In this document: piece by piece, positions 11,244 through 22,898 of the stretch
Layout of the letters: each line of letters starts with the position of its first letter
Position numbering within the stretch: the stretch's first letter is position 1
From: Scleromitrula shiraiana
Lineage: Eukaryota; Ascomycota; Leotiomycetes; Helotiales; Sclerotiniaceae
NCBI GenBank assembly: GCA_028455995.1
Contig: JABELC010000003.1
Location: 558,001 to 622,000 of the forward strand
Length of the DNA: 64,000 nucleotides
Direction of reading: 5' to 3'
Notes under the pieces: generated by a model
The model's input: only the letters and a program-made list of their open reading frames with translations
What the model was told of the DNA's origin: nothing
Databases searched by the model: none
Made by a program: the position numbers and the translations under genes

Positions 11244-11846
11244 TTGTACTGTTTTCTATACAAATTGGGCGTTATCAAAATCTATATAGTGTATTGCAAA
11301 AGTTCAATCTGTTACTAATGTGTTGCCACCATGCAGAAAACTTTTTCTTGGTGGACCGAGCGAGCTGATGGTGGGGTTTGCATGAGAATGGACAAGGATT
11401 AGATGCATGAGATATGAGCTCCTGGATTTTGATTTCTTCTTGAATATTAGGTGAAAGACAACTATATCAGGTTCATGGGATTTTCTTTTGATATGAATCC
11501 TCACAATTGTATTGATATGACTCGCCAAGTGTTAGGGGATGAGGATGATGTCATTTTAAACCTTTGAGACTTTGAAACACGACGCCACATCATGTGTGCA
11601 GCCACTTCGTACTTGAGCCACATTTAGCTGTTAGGTCCGACGACTAGTATCGAGCCTTATATTAGGATTATTAACTATTTAATCATTCTTATTTCTGCAT
11701 TTGATGATTCAAGATACCAATGAAATTACAACAATTGAGAATTAAATCTTATTTTTAAGTGCTTGTTACGTGAAATTGATCACAGTGAATATCATACTGT
11801 TTTCCTCTTATTAAAGGCGCGACGTGTTAAAGTTAGTTAATATTAT
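11244..11846. other. Intergenic between tRNA and repeat element
   Basis: Includes a 74-codon minus open frame (11304-11528) without recognisable features. Becomes AT-rich towards the element border at 11847. No gene is supported. Confidence 0.5.
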
Positions 11847-11871
11847 CCCTACGGTATCACCTATTCAGGGA
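11847..11871 (+). repeat. Terminal inverted repeat, left end of copy 1
   Basis: Begins CCCTACGGTATCAC and continues CTATTCAGGGA. The partner is at 12750-12774 on the other strand: 14 bp identical, then two mismatches in the next 11. Confidence 0.85.
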
Positions 11872-12749
11872 TTTCTTGAATACTATTTAAAGAAAGAAAT
11901 TTTTATATTATAATTGAAATTTCAATTATATTATAAATTGATTTTTAAGGAGTAATCATTTATTAATACAAATTCAATTTAGATTTTTAAAGAATGATTA
12001 TTTATTAATATAAATTCAATTTAAATTTTTAGGTTTATTTCGAGTAATTGTATAAAACTAAATTAATATAATATTTATATATAAAATTAATATATTTTTA
12101 TTTATATTTATATATAAAATTATTAATATATTTTTATTTTTAAATTTATTATATATTAATAATTGATATATTTCATTATTTTCTAATTTAATTAATATAT
12201 CAAGATTAATTTTATACTTTTTTTATTATTAATATATTTAAATTAATATTATTAATAATAATATATATTAAAAAATAATATAAATATACTTTTAAATTCT
12301 ATAATTTTTATAAAAAAAATTATTTTTATTCAAAATAAAAAAATTATTAATTTTTTAAATTAATTAAAAAAAATCAATTATATAAAAATAATTGCAATTT
12401 TATAATCTAAAATCATATTTATATAAATTAAATTAATAAAAAATTAAATAAATCTTTAATCAATAAAAATTAAAAAATTATATAATTTTATAATATAAAA
12501 TCAATAATTAAATCATTTTAAATATAGTTTTAAAATATCAATAAATTTTAATTAAAACTAATCTAAAATTTATTCAAAATTAATTTTTGAATTTAAATTT
12601 CAAAACTAATTTATATTATATAAAATTCAACTTTTAATTAATTGCAAATTTAATACATCAATGTTTAAAGTTTTAATATGTTCAAATATTAAAATGGCTA
12701 ATTTCCTAAAATTCATTCAAGGAACTTATTGAATTCTATTCAGGTTCGC

Positions 12750-12774
12750 TCCCTAAATACGTGATACCGTAGGG
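12750..12774 (-). repeat. Terminal inverted repeat, right end of copy 1
   Basis: Reads CCCTACGGTATCACGTATTTAGGGA on the minus strand, mirroring 11847-11871. Confidence 0.85.
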
Positions 12775-12989
12775 TATATCAATAAATCGATGAGACGTGA
12801 TTCTACTACAGCCCACCTTATATTGCATTTGACAGCAGCTGAAATTTCGAAGCACAGGTCCTACCATTCTGATCTTGTAAACTTCACATTTTCATTCAAG
12901 AGTTAACTATTATTGGTTGTACCAAATGCAAAAAATACATTGGACATTATAATCTCCCATCTAGCAGAATTATAATCAAGCATTATAAT

Positions 12990-14520
12990 ATGTCTAGCCT
13001 TCCCGAACCCAACAATATCCGTCAAAGAACCATCGCTCCGTCTATACCTCCATCACTTGGAGCTGCAAATCGGTTTTCGAACTGTACAGTGCATTGATAT
13101 TTTCCGTATCCAAATCATCCAAACGCCCAAAATGAGTTTCTCCCATGGATTCTATCACTACCACTTCCTACCATACAGGATACATCAGAAAGATGATGCT
13201 GTCATATGGCAATGAATTCATATTGCGTGAGGGAGTTATCGCGGCCAACGAACATCACTGGATCAACACATGTGGAGAGAATCCTGTCGAAGTTCGGCGA
13301 TATATCAAAGAATTCAATAAAGAAAAAGAGGTTTTGGTGAACTGCGAAGGAGATATGGATAAGCTAGCAACGTATCGAGATTTGCGCAGTTGGTTGGATG
13401 ATGATAGTGGCCGGGAGGTCTGGAAATACCTACAAGAACATGTCAACCTTGTTGGGAGTCGAGGTGTCATACTCTGAAAGTTGACGCAACCTACGATGGA
13501 CAGTCTGCGACGTTTATGCGAAAAAACAAACACAACATGAGAGTTTAGGGAAATGTGGAATTGGACGTTATTGACAAGATATCGAGCTGGAAAAGATGTT
13601 TCAAGAGGTTTTAAAGGCGTAAATGGAAAATATGTTGCAACATTTTGTGGAAGGATCGAACGTATTAAACCTGAAGATAGAGGCAGTATCAACCCGGATG
13701 ATTTTTTTCGCTAGTTGCAACTCACAAGAGGAGAAATGGAGAAGTACCACCTGGTCTATCATCACTGCGGATTGATTGTACCTGGTGAACCATCCGAGGA
13801 CGGTATTCATCCACCCAAATTTCGTGGAGAAGATACTTTAAAGGTAGTAAAGTTCTACCAGGGAGGTGGAAGCGTGCTTGATAGAGAATCAGTCGTCGAT
13901 CCAGTCATCAAAAAGGTGAAAAGGAAACTCAGATATGGAACAGCAACTATAGATGATAGAGGATCGTCGTGTCACCCTGCAGAAACCGAAGAGATGTGAC
14001 GTATTCAGGCAAGCGCTATTGAGTCTCAACCTGAAGAACTTCCTGTCCTATGTAATATTATGGGACCCGTTAGAGATAGGAATGAGAACGATGCAGATAG
14101 TGGGTATAATGGAAGCGATTGAGGTGATTGAAGAGCCGAATACCTGATGATCAATCTGTCGAGAACGAATATGTCATGGAAATCACCAACGCTGAAGCAA
14201 GCATCATTACCAGAGCTAACTTTGCAGATATGCCACCTACTCCTCAGCGTACAACTATCATAAAAAATGGTTTACCAACACCTGATCCGACCCCAGCTCC
14301 AAAGGTAAGAATATTCTACAATTAATTTTGATGCGTATAATTAATCTCACGGCTCCGCAGATTCAACTGAGTCATTAGAACCAGTCAATTCCTCCCATTC
14401 CTCTCCATTGCCCCATTTCTATTCTGGTGGTACGATCTTTCCTGCCCCTGATATTACTGGCAGCACTTCACAAGGTCGTGTGACAAGAAGTTGGTTTATA
14501 GTTAGAGCTTGCTTTCAGTA
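12990..14520 (+). pseudogene. Decayed unidentified gene, scattered open frames
   Basis: Several coding-like plus-strand pieces lie in different frames. One begins with ATG at 12990 (SSLPEPNNIRQRTIAPSIPP). Others are 13145-13477 (ends in VNLVGSRGVIL), a piece from 13552 (WNWTLLTRYRAGKDVSRGF), 13715-13999 (EKYHLVYHHCGLIVPGEP) and 14128-14325. The last has a clear intron, GTAAGA to CGCAG, at 14306-14360, but the frame that stays open after it (STESLEPVNSSH) is not in phase. No family recognised. It could be a broken gene or a multi-exon gene that I cannot assemble. It sits about 215 bp from element copy 1. Confidence 0.35.
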
Positions 14521-15198
14521 AGCACGGGATGATGACAAATTAGAATGCCATCTACAGTAATCTTTTGAACATGAACTTGAAAAGCAGAATAAAATTTATA
14601 CCAAATAGAATATTTATGATTTTGTCACATTTTCTCGTTTCAATAAATTCATCACGGGAAGCTCCAGCAATTGGGCCTCTAAATCCAATTGAAATTTATT
14701 CTCAAAAGATTATATACTTATATTATTTCAGCTCTTCATGTGGCTTGTTTCGCCCAACGTAGCACCAATCCACCCCACCTCCTCCACAAGGCGTGTGATG
14801 CCCACGTGCGTGAAGAAGATGTTCCGAGGTTACTCCAATTTATAACTTCATTTGATTTCATTTCATTTCATTTAACTTCTTGAACTGTTGTCATACTGTC
14901 CCTGGATATTACTTTACCATCCGCTCATATCAGTTGCTTGTCCAACGAAAGGGTAAATTCTCAAGTTATCCAATCATAACCTGGTCATGAAGTACATCGC
15001 ACGTCCTCCCTGCATGGCTGTACAAGTGATCATATTAACCCTGCCAAGTGAGGGGAAATTGACATCAAATCATGGGAAATTCGGAAAGGAAAATTCAATT
15101 CACCATCGGCCATATTCTCGGTCCGATTTACAAGCAATTTGATGCAAGTCAAGTGCTCTCTGGCGTTGAGTCGGGGTAGTTCGTCCACTCATTAAATT

Positions 15199-15204
15199 CC
15201 CCAG
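15199..15204 (-). promoter_or_regulatory. Candidate CreA/CRE1 site
   Basis: CCCCAG on plus, which is CTGGGG on minus, fits the SYGGRG consensus of the fungal carbon catabolite repressor. A second fit, CCGGGG, is at 15289-15294. Six-base matches are frequent by chance; the placement upstream of a cellulolytic gene is the only support. Confidence 0.3.
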
Positions 15205-15497
15205 AAAAAAACAAGGCCGGGTTTATTTCCGGAGTCCCCAACCTAATGAGCCGAGCCATCCCAAAAGGTAATAGAAACGTCTGATAATCCGGGGAAAGCT
15301 CTACCGATCCATTGATACCAGCATTCACCGCCGTCTGCGTAGAACTGGTTTAGGTAATTTAAAAAAAAAAAACCCTACTTACCTAGGCATGCATGATGCC
15401 GTGGTCAGGTAAATCAGTTACATTTACAAGCGGAGAAAAAAAGTCACTATGCTGTAAATTGTTGGAAATTGTTGAGATTCCGCTCAATTCCCCCTTC

Positions 15498-15503
15498 TAT
15501 AAA
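15498..15503 (+). promoter_or_regulatory. TATA box of the GH3 gene
   Basis: TATAAA, 82 bp before the ATG at 15580, in a C/T-rich context (ATTCCCCCTTC) common in strongly expressed fungal promoters. Confidence 0.5.
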
Positions 15504-15579
15504 CACGAGCTATTCCACCCTTCCACTTCTTTCTCTCGTTATCCTTCTTTCACCACAATTTGATCAATCTACCATCAAA

Positions 15580-18500
15580 ATGTGGTTTCCTTTATCTTCT
15601 GCAACTATTGCAGTCCTGGTAGCTTCTGCCAATGCACAAAATGATGGAGACATCTCCCCACCTAGCTATCCATCCCCATGGATGAATGGTAAAGGTGAAT
15701 GGGCTGATGCCTATGCCAAAGCTCAGGAGTTCGTGAGCAAACTTACAGTTCTTGAGAAAGTTAATCTTACCACTGGTGTCGGTTGGGAGGGCGAGTCTTG
15801 TGTGGGTAATACCGGCACAATTCCTCGTCTCAACTTTCCAGGAATCTGTCTTCAAGATTCTCCACTTGGCATTCGATTTTGTAAGTTCCTCATGTGAGAA
15901 GAGTATTTTCATAAACTAACAAATTGCTATAGCGGATTACAGTTCCGCTTTCCCTGCTGGAATGAATGCTGCTGCAACATGGAGTAGATCTTTGATCAAT
16001 GCTAGGGGAACTGCCATGGGAACAGAACATCGCGGCAAGGGTGTAGATGTTCAATTAGGGCCTGTTGCTGGTAAGTGATTCTTGTTTAAGGCTTCAGTCA
16101 GTTTCTGATCAGTGAAAAATAGGTCCAATCGGAAGAGTTCCTGAGGGAGGCCGTAACTGGGAAGGGTTCAGTCCCGATCCAGTTCTTACGGGTGTAGCAA
16201 TGGCAGAAACGATCAAAGGAATTCAAGATGCTGGAGTCGTTGCTTGTGCAAAACATTTCATCGTGAATGAACAAGAGCATTATCGTGAACCTTCATCTAC
16301 AAAACCCGCACTCTCTGCAAATTTGGATGACCAGACAATGCATGAACTCTACTTATGGTTAGTTGTTGCTATTCTGTTCTAACCCTTATACTTACAATAT
16401 TCAGGCCTTTTGCAGATGCTGTTCGTGCCGGTGTTGGCTCGGTGATGTGTTCATACAACCAAATTAATAACAGCTACGGATGTCAGAATAGCTGGACATT
16501 GAACTATTTGTTAAAGAATGAATTGGACTTTCAGGGTTTTGGTAAGTTATTCTTTGATTTTATGGTGCGATCTCGTGCTGAAAAATATAGTTGTGAGCGA
16601 TTGGTGGGCACAGCATGATGGTGTTGCCAGTGCGTTGGCTGGATTAGAGTAAGTTCTTTTTCTCTTTCTTATATTTCAGCAACACTATCTTGTCAAACTG
16701 CGATGACTTTCATGTATCATATTAGAAGTACATGAATTCGAAACTAACTGTATCATGCAGTATGACCATGGCTGGAGATGCAAATCTGGCATCAGGAAAC
16801 ACATGGTGGGGTACCAATCTCACAAATGCTATTCTCAATGGCACCATTCCTCAATGGCGTCTTGATGATATGGTAACTCGAATTATGTCTGCATACTATA
16901 AAGTCGGTCGAGATACCACAAAAGTTCCTGTCAACTTCAATTCATGGAATCGTACCATATACGGCTATCAGCATCCGCAAGGACCCGAGGATTTTACACA
17001 GATTAACTGGCAAGTTGACGTACAGGGTAACCATGCATCACTCATTCGCGAAATCGGAGCAAAGTCTACTGTGCTTCTAAAGAATACCAGGGGTGCACAT
17101 ACCTATGATGCACTCAATAACACCGGATACAAAAATGGTGGCCATGATGTACACGATGATGATGATGGGGATGACGACAATGGTTACGATGGGGATGACG
17201 ACAATGCTCACGATGGACACGATGGCCATAGGCACGATGGTCATGGGCACGATGGCCATGGACATAACCAAGGTGGACTACCACTTCAAAGCCCAAAGAC
17301 CCTTGCCATTATTGGAGAAGATGCTCATGACAACCCTAGTGGACCTAACGCGTGTCCAGATAGAGGGTGCAACATTGGTACACTTGCAATGGTATGTAAC
17401 ATTACCCAATCTAATTTTGATCTTTCTAACGTTTCTAGGGATGGGGTTCTGGCACTTCAAATTTCCCATATTTGATATCGCCAGTTACGGCGCTGAAGGC
17501 CCGAGCTGCACAAGACAACACTTCAGTCAAGAATGTCAGCAACAACTATGATTTTGACGCTGTAGCTGCAGCTGCGAAAGGAGCTTCCGCTGCTATAGTC
17601 TTTGCAAACTCAAATGGAGGTGAAGCATATATCACAGTTGACGGTAATGTAGGTGACAGGAATAATCTAACCTTATGGGGCAATGGAGATGCCCTTATTG
17701 ATCTTGTGGCATCAATCAACCCAAACACCATCGTTGTCCTACATACCGTTGGGCCTGTCATTATTGAAAACTACAAAAACCATCCTAATGTTACAGCCAT
17801 AGTATGGGCAGGTCTACCCGGTCAAGAATCCGGAAACTCGCTTGTCGATGTTCTGTACGGTGATGTCAACCCTCAAGCAAAAGCCGTCTTCACATGGGGA
17901 AAGTCTCGTGAAGACTATGGGCTGGATGTTTTATACAAAACAGATGAACCGCGTCCTCAGATTAACTTTAAGGAAGGAAATTTCATCGATTATCGGCACT
18001 TTGACGCCCATGACATCGAACCATCTTATGAATTCGGATTCGGCCTGTCATACACCACGTTCAAGTATTCCGACCTTAAAGTTCAACAGCAATATGCTGC
18101 TCATTATACTCCAACTGAGGGTTCCACATCATCGGCTCCTACCCTTGGTAAAATTAATTACAATGCATCAGCTGCACAGTATCCAGAAGGGTTCCACAAG
18201 GTTCCTCTCTATGTCTATCCATATCTTGATGGACCATTAATCGCCAATCAAACAGATTCAACTCCTCCTCATTCCAAGGATAGCACATCCCAGCCATTAG
18301 TTCCCGCCGGCGGCGCGCCAGGTGGTAATCCAGGTCTTTATGATGTTCTCTACACCGTCTCAGCGACAATAACCAATACTGGCAAAATCGAAGGAACAGA
18401 AATTCCTCAATTGGTATGTTACCCTTATGAATTGTTCATTTACTCAATATGCTAACCAAGATCGCTAGTACATTTCACTTGGAGGTCCAAAAGATCCAAA

Positions 18501-18693
18501 AGTAGTACTCAGAGCCTTCGACGACTTATGTCTCGATGCTCAAGAGTCTGGCACCTTTACGTATGATATCACTCGACGTGATATCAGCAACTGGGACACA
18601 GCGACTCAAAATTGGGTAATTACTTCTTATCCAAAGACAGTTTATGTGGGAAGCTCAAGTAGGAATTTACTGCTGAAGCAAGTTTTGAAATAA
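15580..18693 (+). CDS. Secreted GH3 beta-glucosidase with His/Asp-rich insertion
   Basis: Releases glucose from cellobiose and other beta-glucosides outside the cell. The start at 15580 gives a signal peptide ending near ASANA; the in-frame extension to 15469 is not an ATG-started coding region. Eight exons in consistent phase: 15580-15880, 15933-16070, 16123-16357, 16405-16541, 16591-16648, 16761-17391, 17439-18413, 18469-18693, giving 899 residues. GH3 landmarks include GVGWEGESCVGN, DSPLGIRFSDY, the KHF motif in CAKHFIVNEQEHYRE, the nucleophile aspartate (about D274) in VVSDWWAQHDG, MTMAGD, and the C-terminal fibronectin-III-like region after EFGFGLSYTTF. Residues about 415-460 are an unusual run of His, Asp and Gly repeats where relatives normally have a short loop; that comparison is from general knowledge of the family. 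Intron 5 (16649-16760) is the longest. Confidence 0.93.
17138..17272 (+). repeat. In-frame GAT/CAC/GGC repeat encoding His/Asp/Gly run
   Basis: A degenerate tandem of GATGGCCAT-, GATGATGAC- and CACGATGG-like units inside the GH3 coding region. It encodes alternations such as DGDDDNGYDGDDDNAHDGHD followed by HGHDGHGH. It is frame-preserving and probably grew by slippage. Confidence 0.85.
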
Positions 18694-19670
18694 TTTCGGG
18701 TTGTAATTTAATGGGTTGGGAACAGAGAGAAGGTGCATGATTTAGTATCATGGAGTATTTATTAGTGGTTTCTTGATAACTGGAGCTTCGGTCTCTCGCG
18801 AATCTTATATGGAATCGGAACAATTCTTGTTATCTGGCTAGGTACCGAATGAATACTAATGAAACATCGGAGGGTGTACTATAATTGATCCTATTTCCCA
18901 TCTTCCAGTTGTACAATCAAATTAATATAATACCTAACCCAGAGTCAAATAAGTAAATACTTTGAGTATTTACAATTGAGTTAAACAATCTGTCACAAAA
19001 TGGTATATATAGAGACTCTAGCATCATGCAAGAGTCGATCAACTTTTGTGTGATACAATCATATATCTCTCCGGGTTTTCAAAGTCAGTTCAAAAAATAT
19101 GATATCATACAAGATTTCAAAATCGGAAGTTTAGTACTAATTTGGGGTAATGGAGCTGACACAAGACTCAACGATGAACTAGGTATTTAGGGGCTAGATA
19201 AACTTTGACGAAGCTATCTAGACCCCGTGGGGTACGTTCAAGCAGAATAGCACATGTACTACTAGCAGCTCTAACCATTAGTTAGCCCACCAATATATTC
19301 ATGAGTTTCAAATCGTCTCTTGATATCATATCACAGTTGCCAAAGCATCGTGAAAGTTCTTAGATTTTTCAATGCAGAAGTCAAAGTAACAGAGTAAACT
19401 AGATTGTAATTTCTCGATGACTGGCCAGATGGGGACAATTCGACTAAAGTCCGAGGGCCATACCGAACATCACAAGAAAATCGTTTTGCCACCAGATAAA
19501 TGAGCCATATCAAGATGTGGTGATGAGATACAAGACCACTGGATATTTCAATGGTGGGCGAATGATCCGGTAAGCACTCGTCATTGAAAAACTTGAACCC
19601 ATTCGAAATGATCTGTCAAGACCCGCCATACTAAGAACTAAAAAAAAAACAATGAGAGCTCCAACTTTAC
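18694..19670. other. Intergenic, convergent
   Basis: 3' flank of the GH3 gene and of the minus-strand coiled-coil gene. Several short frames without coding character; nothing identified. Confidence 0.5.
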
Positions 19671-21367
19671 CTAATGCTCTGTAAACATTGATTTGGTCAC
19701 ATCTTTTACCCACGCACATGTCTTCCGCATGATTATTGTCGGGTTCATTGATGGTCGCTCTTCCCAGTCGTATTGATTGGGATCCATTTGCGCCTTATGC
19801 AACAGCTCTAACAATGGTGTTGGTTTGTAATCAGCAGGCGCAATTGTGTTTGACATGACCGATTCGGACTTGGTTGTCGCAGTGCGGTGGCTTCGAGCAA
19901 GAATCTCATCTCTTTCCATCTCCGCACTCTCAAACTCGAGGAGTTGTTGCAATTTTGCTTCCGGGCTATCGTTTTCGTCGAATGATTGTTGGGAGCTTCG
20001 ACTCTTGGGCATCTCGAGACAAAATTCCTATGGATGTGTTAGCCTAAAGTTCGTCAAATAATATTAAGTTTGCGTACCTCGCACTCAGTTCCAAAGCTTG
20101 CGCTGGTATTTATGGAAACCAGACTGGATTCGAAGTTGGCTGGCGCAGGCTTAGTCCGAATGTGTTTTGACTCTGACTCAACAGACACCTAGAGGAAATT
20201 TAATAAATCTATCTATAATATGATCTTTGAATCTTCAACTCACAATTTGAGGTGTGACTTTAAAACGCTTTGCAAGAGGCTCTTCTTCGTCATCTCCATC
20301 AATACTCAACTCACGCTTTCGAACGTTCTTGGTGTATTTTAACATTTCAGTTTCAATTTGTCTGTCCTGTATTTGAGTTGATGTAAGTATCTTGCATCTT
20401 GAACCTCTTCAGTCTGGACTTACAACTTTAGATTCAATCCCATTGTTTTTGGAAAATGGATTTGTAGTCCGATCATTTCTGCCACTGAAACCTTTCTGAC
20501 GAGTCTTTTCGCGTTTGTCCAACTCAGCATTTTCCCTTGACATCTTCTCGAATAAGGCAACGAGCTTCTTTCTATCAGCTTCGAGATTCCAGATTGTGTA
20601 TTCTAAAATTCTAGTTCGATATAAAGTACCGCGATGTATGTTCTCGAACATGAGCTGACTCTTTTCCTTGATTCCCTTTTGTGCTTCTGGTTGGGTGTTC
20701 GGAGTATTTGCAGTTCTCCACTCAGCAATAGCGTTGTTTGTATTGATCACATACTTTTCGAAATCAAGCTCATATTGTTGCTCAAGTGCGGTCTTGTTCT
20801 CGTTGCATTTGCTAATCTCAAGCAGAACTTCTTTTCGCTTCTCTGCTGCGGCAAGATCCTTAACATGATTTGCGATTTTGAGGTCCTGCTGCAGAATGCA
20901 GTTTTCATGTTCATCTTGAAGATCTTTAAGATCTACAGCAATGACACGAAGAGCACTAAACAGATCTTCGTTATCTTCAGATGTGTGTTTCGCAATAAAG
21001 GCATCAATCGTATGAATCTGCTTTATCGCCGGGGCAATTGGGTAGTAGGGCTTTTTGGATTTAAGCACATATTTGTTCTGAAATTATTAGCATGAGAAGG
21101 AACCCAGAATTACATTATAGAGTAGACTTATAACTTTTAGTGCCACATTACCAATCACGAGACTTTAATTAGTCGTATTGACTGTTCTGAGAGCTGGGCA
21201 AAATAAGGAGAGTTACCTACGAGATTGTGATAACGTTCATCCGTTGCTGAATCTAGCGAAGAGAGTAGAGAATCCATGACACCTCCGCTCATCAGGTCAT
21301 CTGAGTTGATAGAAGGAAAGTCCTTTCTACTGCTCATAGTATTAGTATACACTTGTCTTGATCCCAT
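19671..21367 (-). CDS. Hypothetical coiled-coil protein, probably nuclear
   Basis: Family not recognised. Five exons join in perfect phase: 21367-21221, 21077-20424, 20366-20244, 20188-20078, 20027-19671, giving 463 residues. Splice signals are GTAGGT/TTTCAG, GTAAGT/TACAG, GTGAGT/CTCTAG and GTACGC/CATAG. Exon 2 is alpha-helical and rich in Lys/Glu with heptad-like spacing (KDLQDEHENCILQQDLKI; LEADRKKLVALFEKMSREN), suggesting coiled coils. A basic cluster, KNVRKREL, followed by acidic DGDDEEEP and LAKRFK, looks like a bipartite nuclear signal. The C-terminus has ADYKPTPLLELLHKAQMDP and YDWEERPSMNP. An added micro-exon within intron 1 cannot be excluded. Confidence 0.75.
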
Positions 21368-22898
21368 GATGCAAGAAATGCGGTTGAAAAGAACTCCAAA
21401 AAATTGCGAGAAAATGCCCCCCCCTAGAAAAGACGTTTGCAGTCTTTCAATAACCAAAATAAAGATGATTAGTAGATTGGAAAATAGAATGTCTTATTGA
21501 TTTCGGTCCGTAGACTTAAAGTAGATTAAGTAATGAAGCTCTTGGGAATTTTGTGATGTGGAAGAAATAATTAAGAGGAATAAATCCTTCTTAATTAATG
21601 AAGGCTGAGAAGAAAATTACCAGAAACCTACCAATTTGCATACTTTATTATTATGCTGGTGATCCTATTCAATCATTTATTACATTCACTGTCCTTTGGG
21701 TCGTAACATGAACCAGCACGGGAGCTTATATGAATGCTCATATTCACTATTGTATTGATTATCCGCAAATGTAAGGATGTTGCGGGGAATCTGTCTAGGA
21801 GACAGAATAAGATTATAGGATGAGGGAATATGTGGTTGTTACAGAGTCAAGATAGCATGACCACTCTTTATGACTTTGTGGAGGCAAAATGGTATAGATG
21901 CGTTGTAACTTTCTAGAGGTTGACACTAGCCCCCAAGGTGGAAAAAATCCACGAGCAAGATATATAAATAGGCGGACGTGCTAAATGAAGGATACTTGCA
22001 GTACAGAGTGGCCAACTGATAGATAGATAGAATCATGTCCATTGTCGAATTTAGGATTCATTCGAGTAGATGACATAAATATTCTCAAGAGCATCCTTAG
22101 CTTTCGATGTATGATACCTTTCCACATACATCCATTTACTTTTACCATGATCTAGACGTACACACAACCCTCCCAATAGAAAAACTTGATTGAGGAAGCG
22201 GTATAAAGTGGTGGCGGAAATGAAGAGATAATTATTAATGAGTGAATGCGAATATTCATAGTGACTTTTTCTACGAATATATTGCGATCGAATTATATGA
22301 TAATTTGAGATACGAGCAATATAAGGCGATAAATGAATTTTAAATAGAAATTTATGGGCAAAAAATCCACTGATCGTCCGATTGATGTTGAGAATAGCCG
22401 CGGTCGGTTAGCCCCATCAAGACGCTACCTGTTGTTCTCCCTACAACAGTAGCAACAGAAGGGTCAAAATCCGACGCCGAACTTTTCATGGAGTCTAAGT
22501 TGAGTCGTAACCGCCGCTTGCTAGAAGGATCACGAATGTTGAATATGGTTACAAGCTCAAGCAATCTGCAGGGATAACATTCCACAAACGCTCGGTAACC
22601 CTTTCATCAGCAGATCGTTCGAGTCACATTGGTAAATACATGTTACAGCACTCACGCTGCAGTTGCGCTGCAAAATGATTTGTTTTCTCGAGTGGTTTAA
22701 TAGTAATAAATTCAACGAGAAACGTTATATGCTATAGACCTGCTGAACTTCTTAATGTATATGTCTCAATGTGATATCGGGCCAAGAAACGTTTCGAAAA
22801 AAAGCCTTGCATGACCATTTGCAGTAGTTACTGTGGAGATTTATGACTCCCAAAAAATAGCCCCTACTCAGACATTCATTCCCAAGAACCAGCCACTC
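21368..22898. other. Intergenic, no identified gene
   Basis: About 1.5 kb. A 77-codon minus frame at 22352-22585 reads RRLRLNLDSMKSSASDFDPS and has some coding look but no splice partners that I could find. Confidence 0.45.

Larger units (their letters stand above)
11847..12774. mobile_element. AT-rich terminal-inverted-repeat element, copy 1 (MITE-like, non-autonomous)
   Basis: A 928-bp element bounded by CCCTACGGTATCAC and its exact inverse GTGATACCGTAGGG, with imperfect extension of the repeat to about 25 bp. It is flanked by a 3-bp direct duplication, TAT at 11844-11846 and 12775-12777. The interior is almost pure A+T and has no coding frame. Copy 2 at 37829-38770 matches it along its length when inverted. 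Differences are largely C/T and G/A exchanges (for example TTCCTTGAATGAATTTTAGG here against TTCCCTGAATGAACTTTAGG), as expected from RIP. No transposase is visible, so it would need one in trans. Superfamily not assigned. Confidence 0.85.
14521..15579. other. Upstream region of the GH3 glucosidase
   Basis: About 1 kb with no coding signal. It holds the candidate carbon-repression sites and the TATA element listed separately, plus a poly-A run near 15360. Confidence 0.5.

Noticed and set aside
17093..17551. 152-codon plus frame rich in Met/Thr within the GH3 gene
   Set aside because: Out-of-frame reading of the GAT/CAC repeat; the GH3 frame has catalytic motifs and phased introns.
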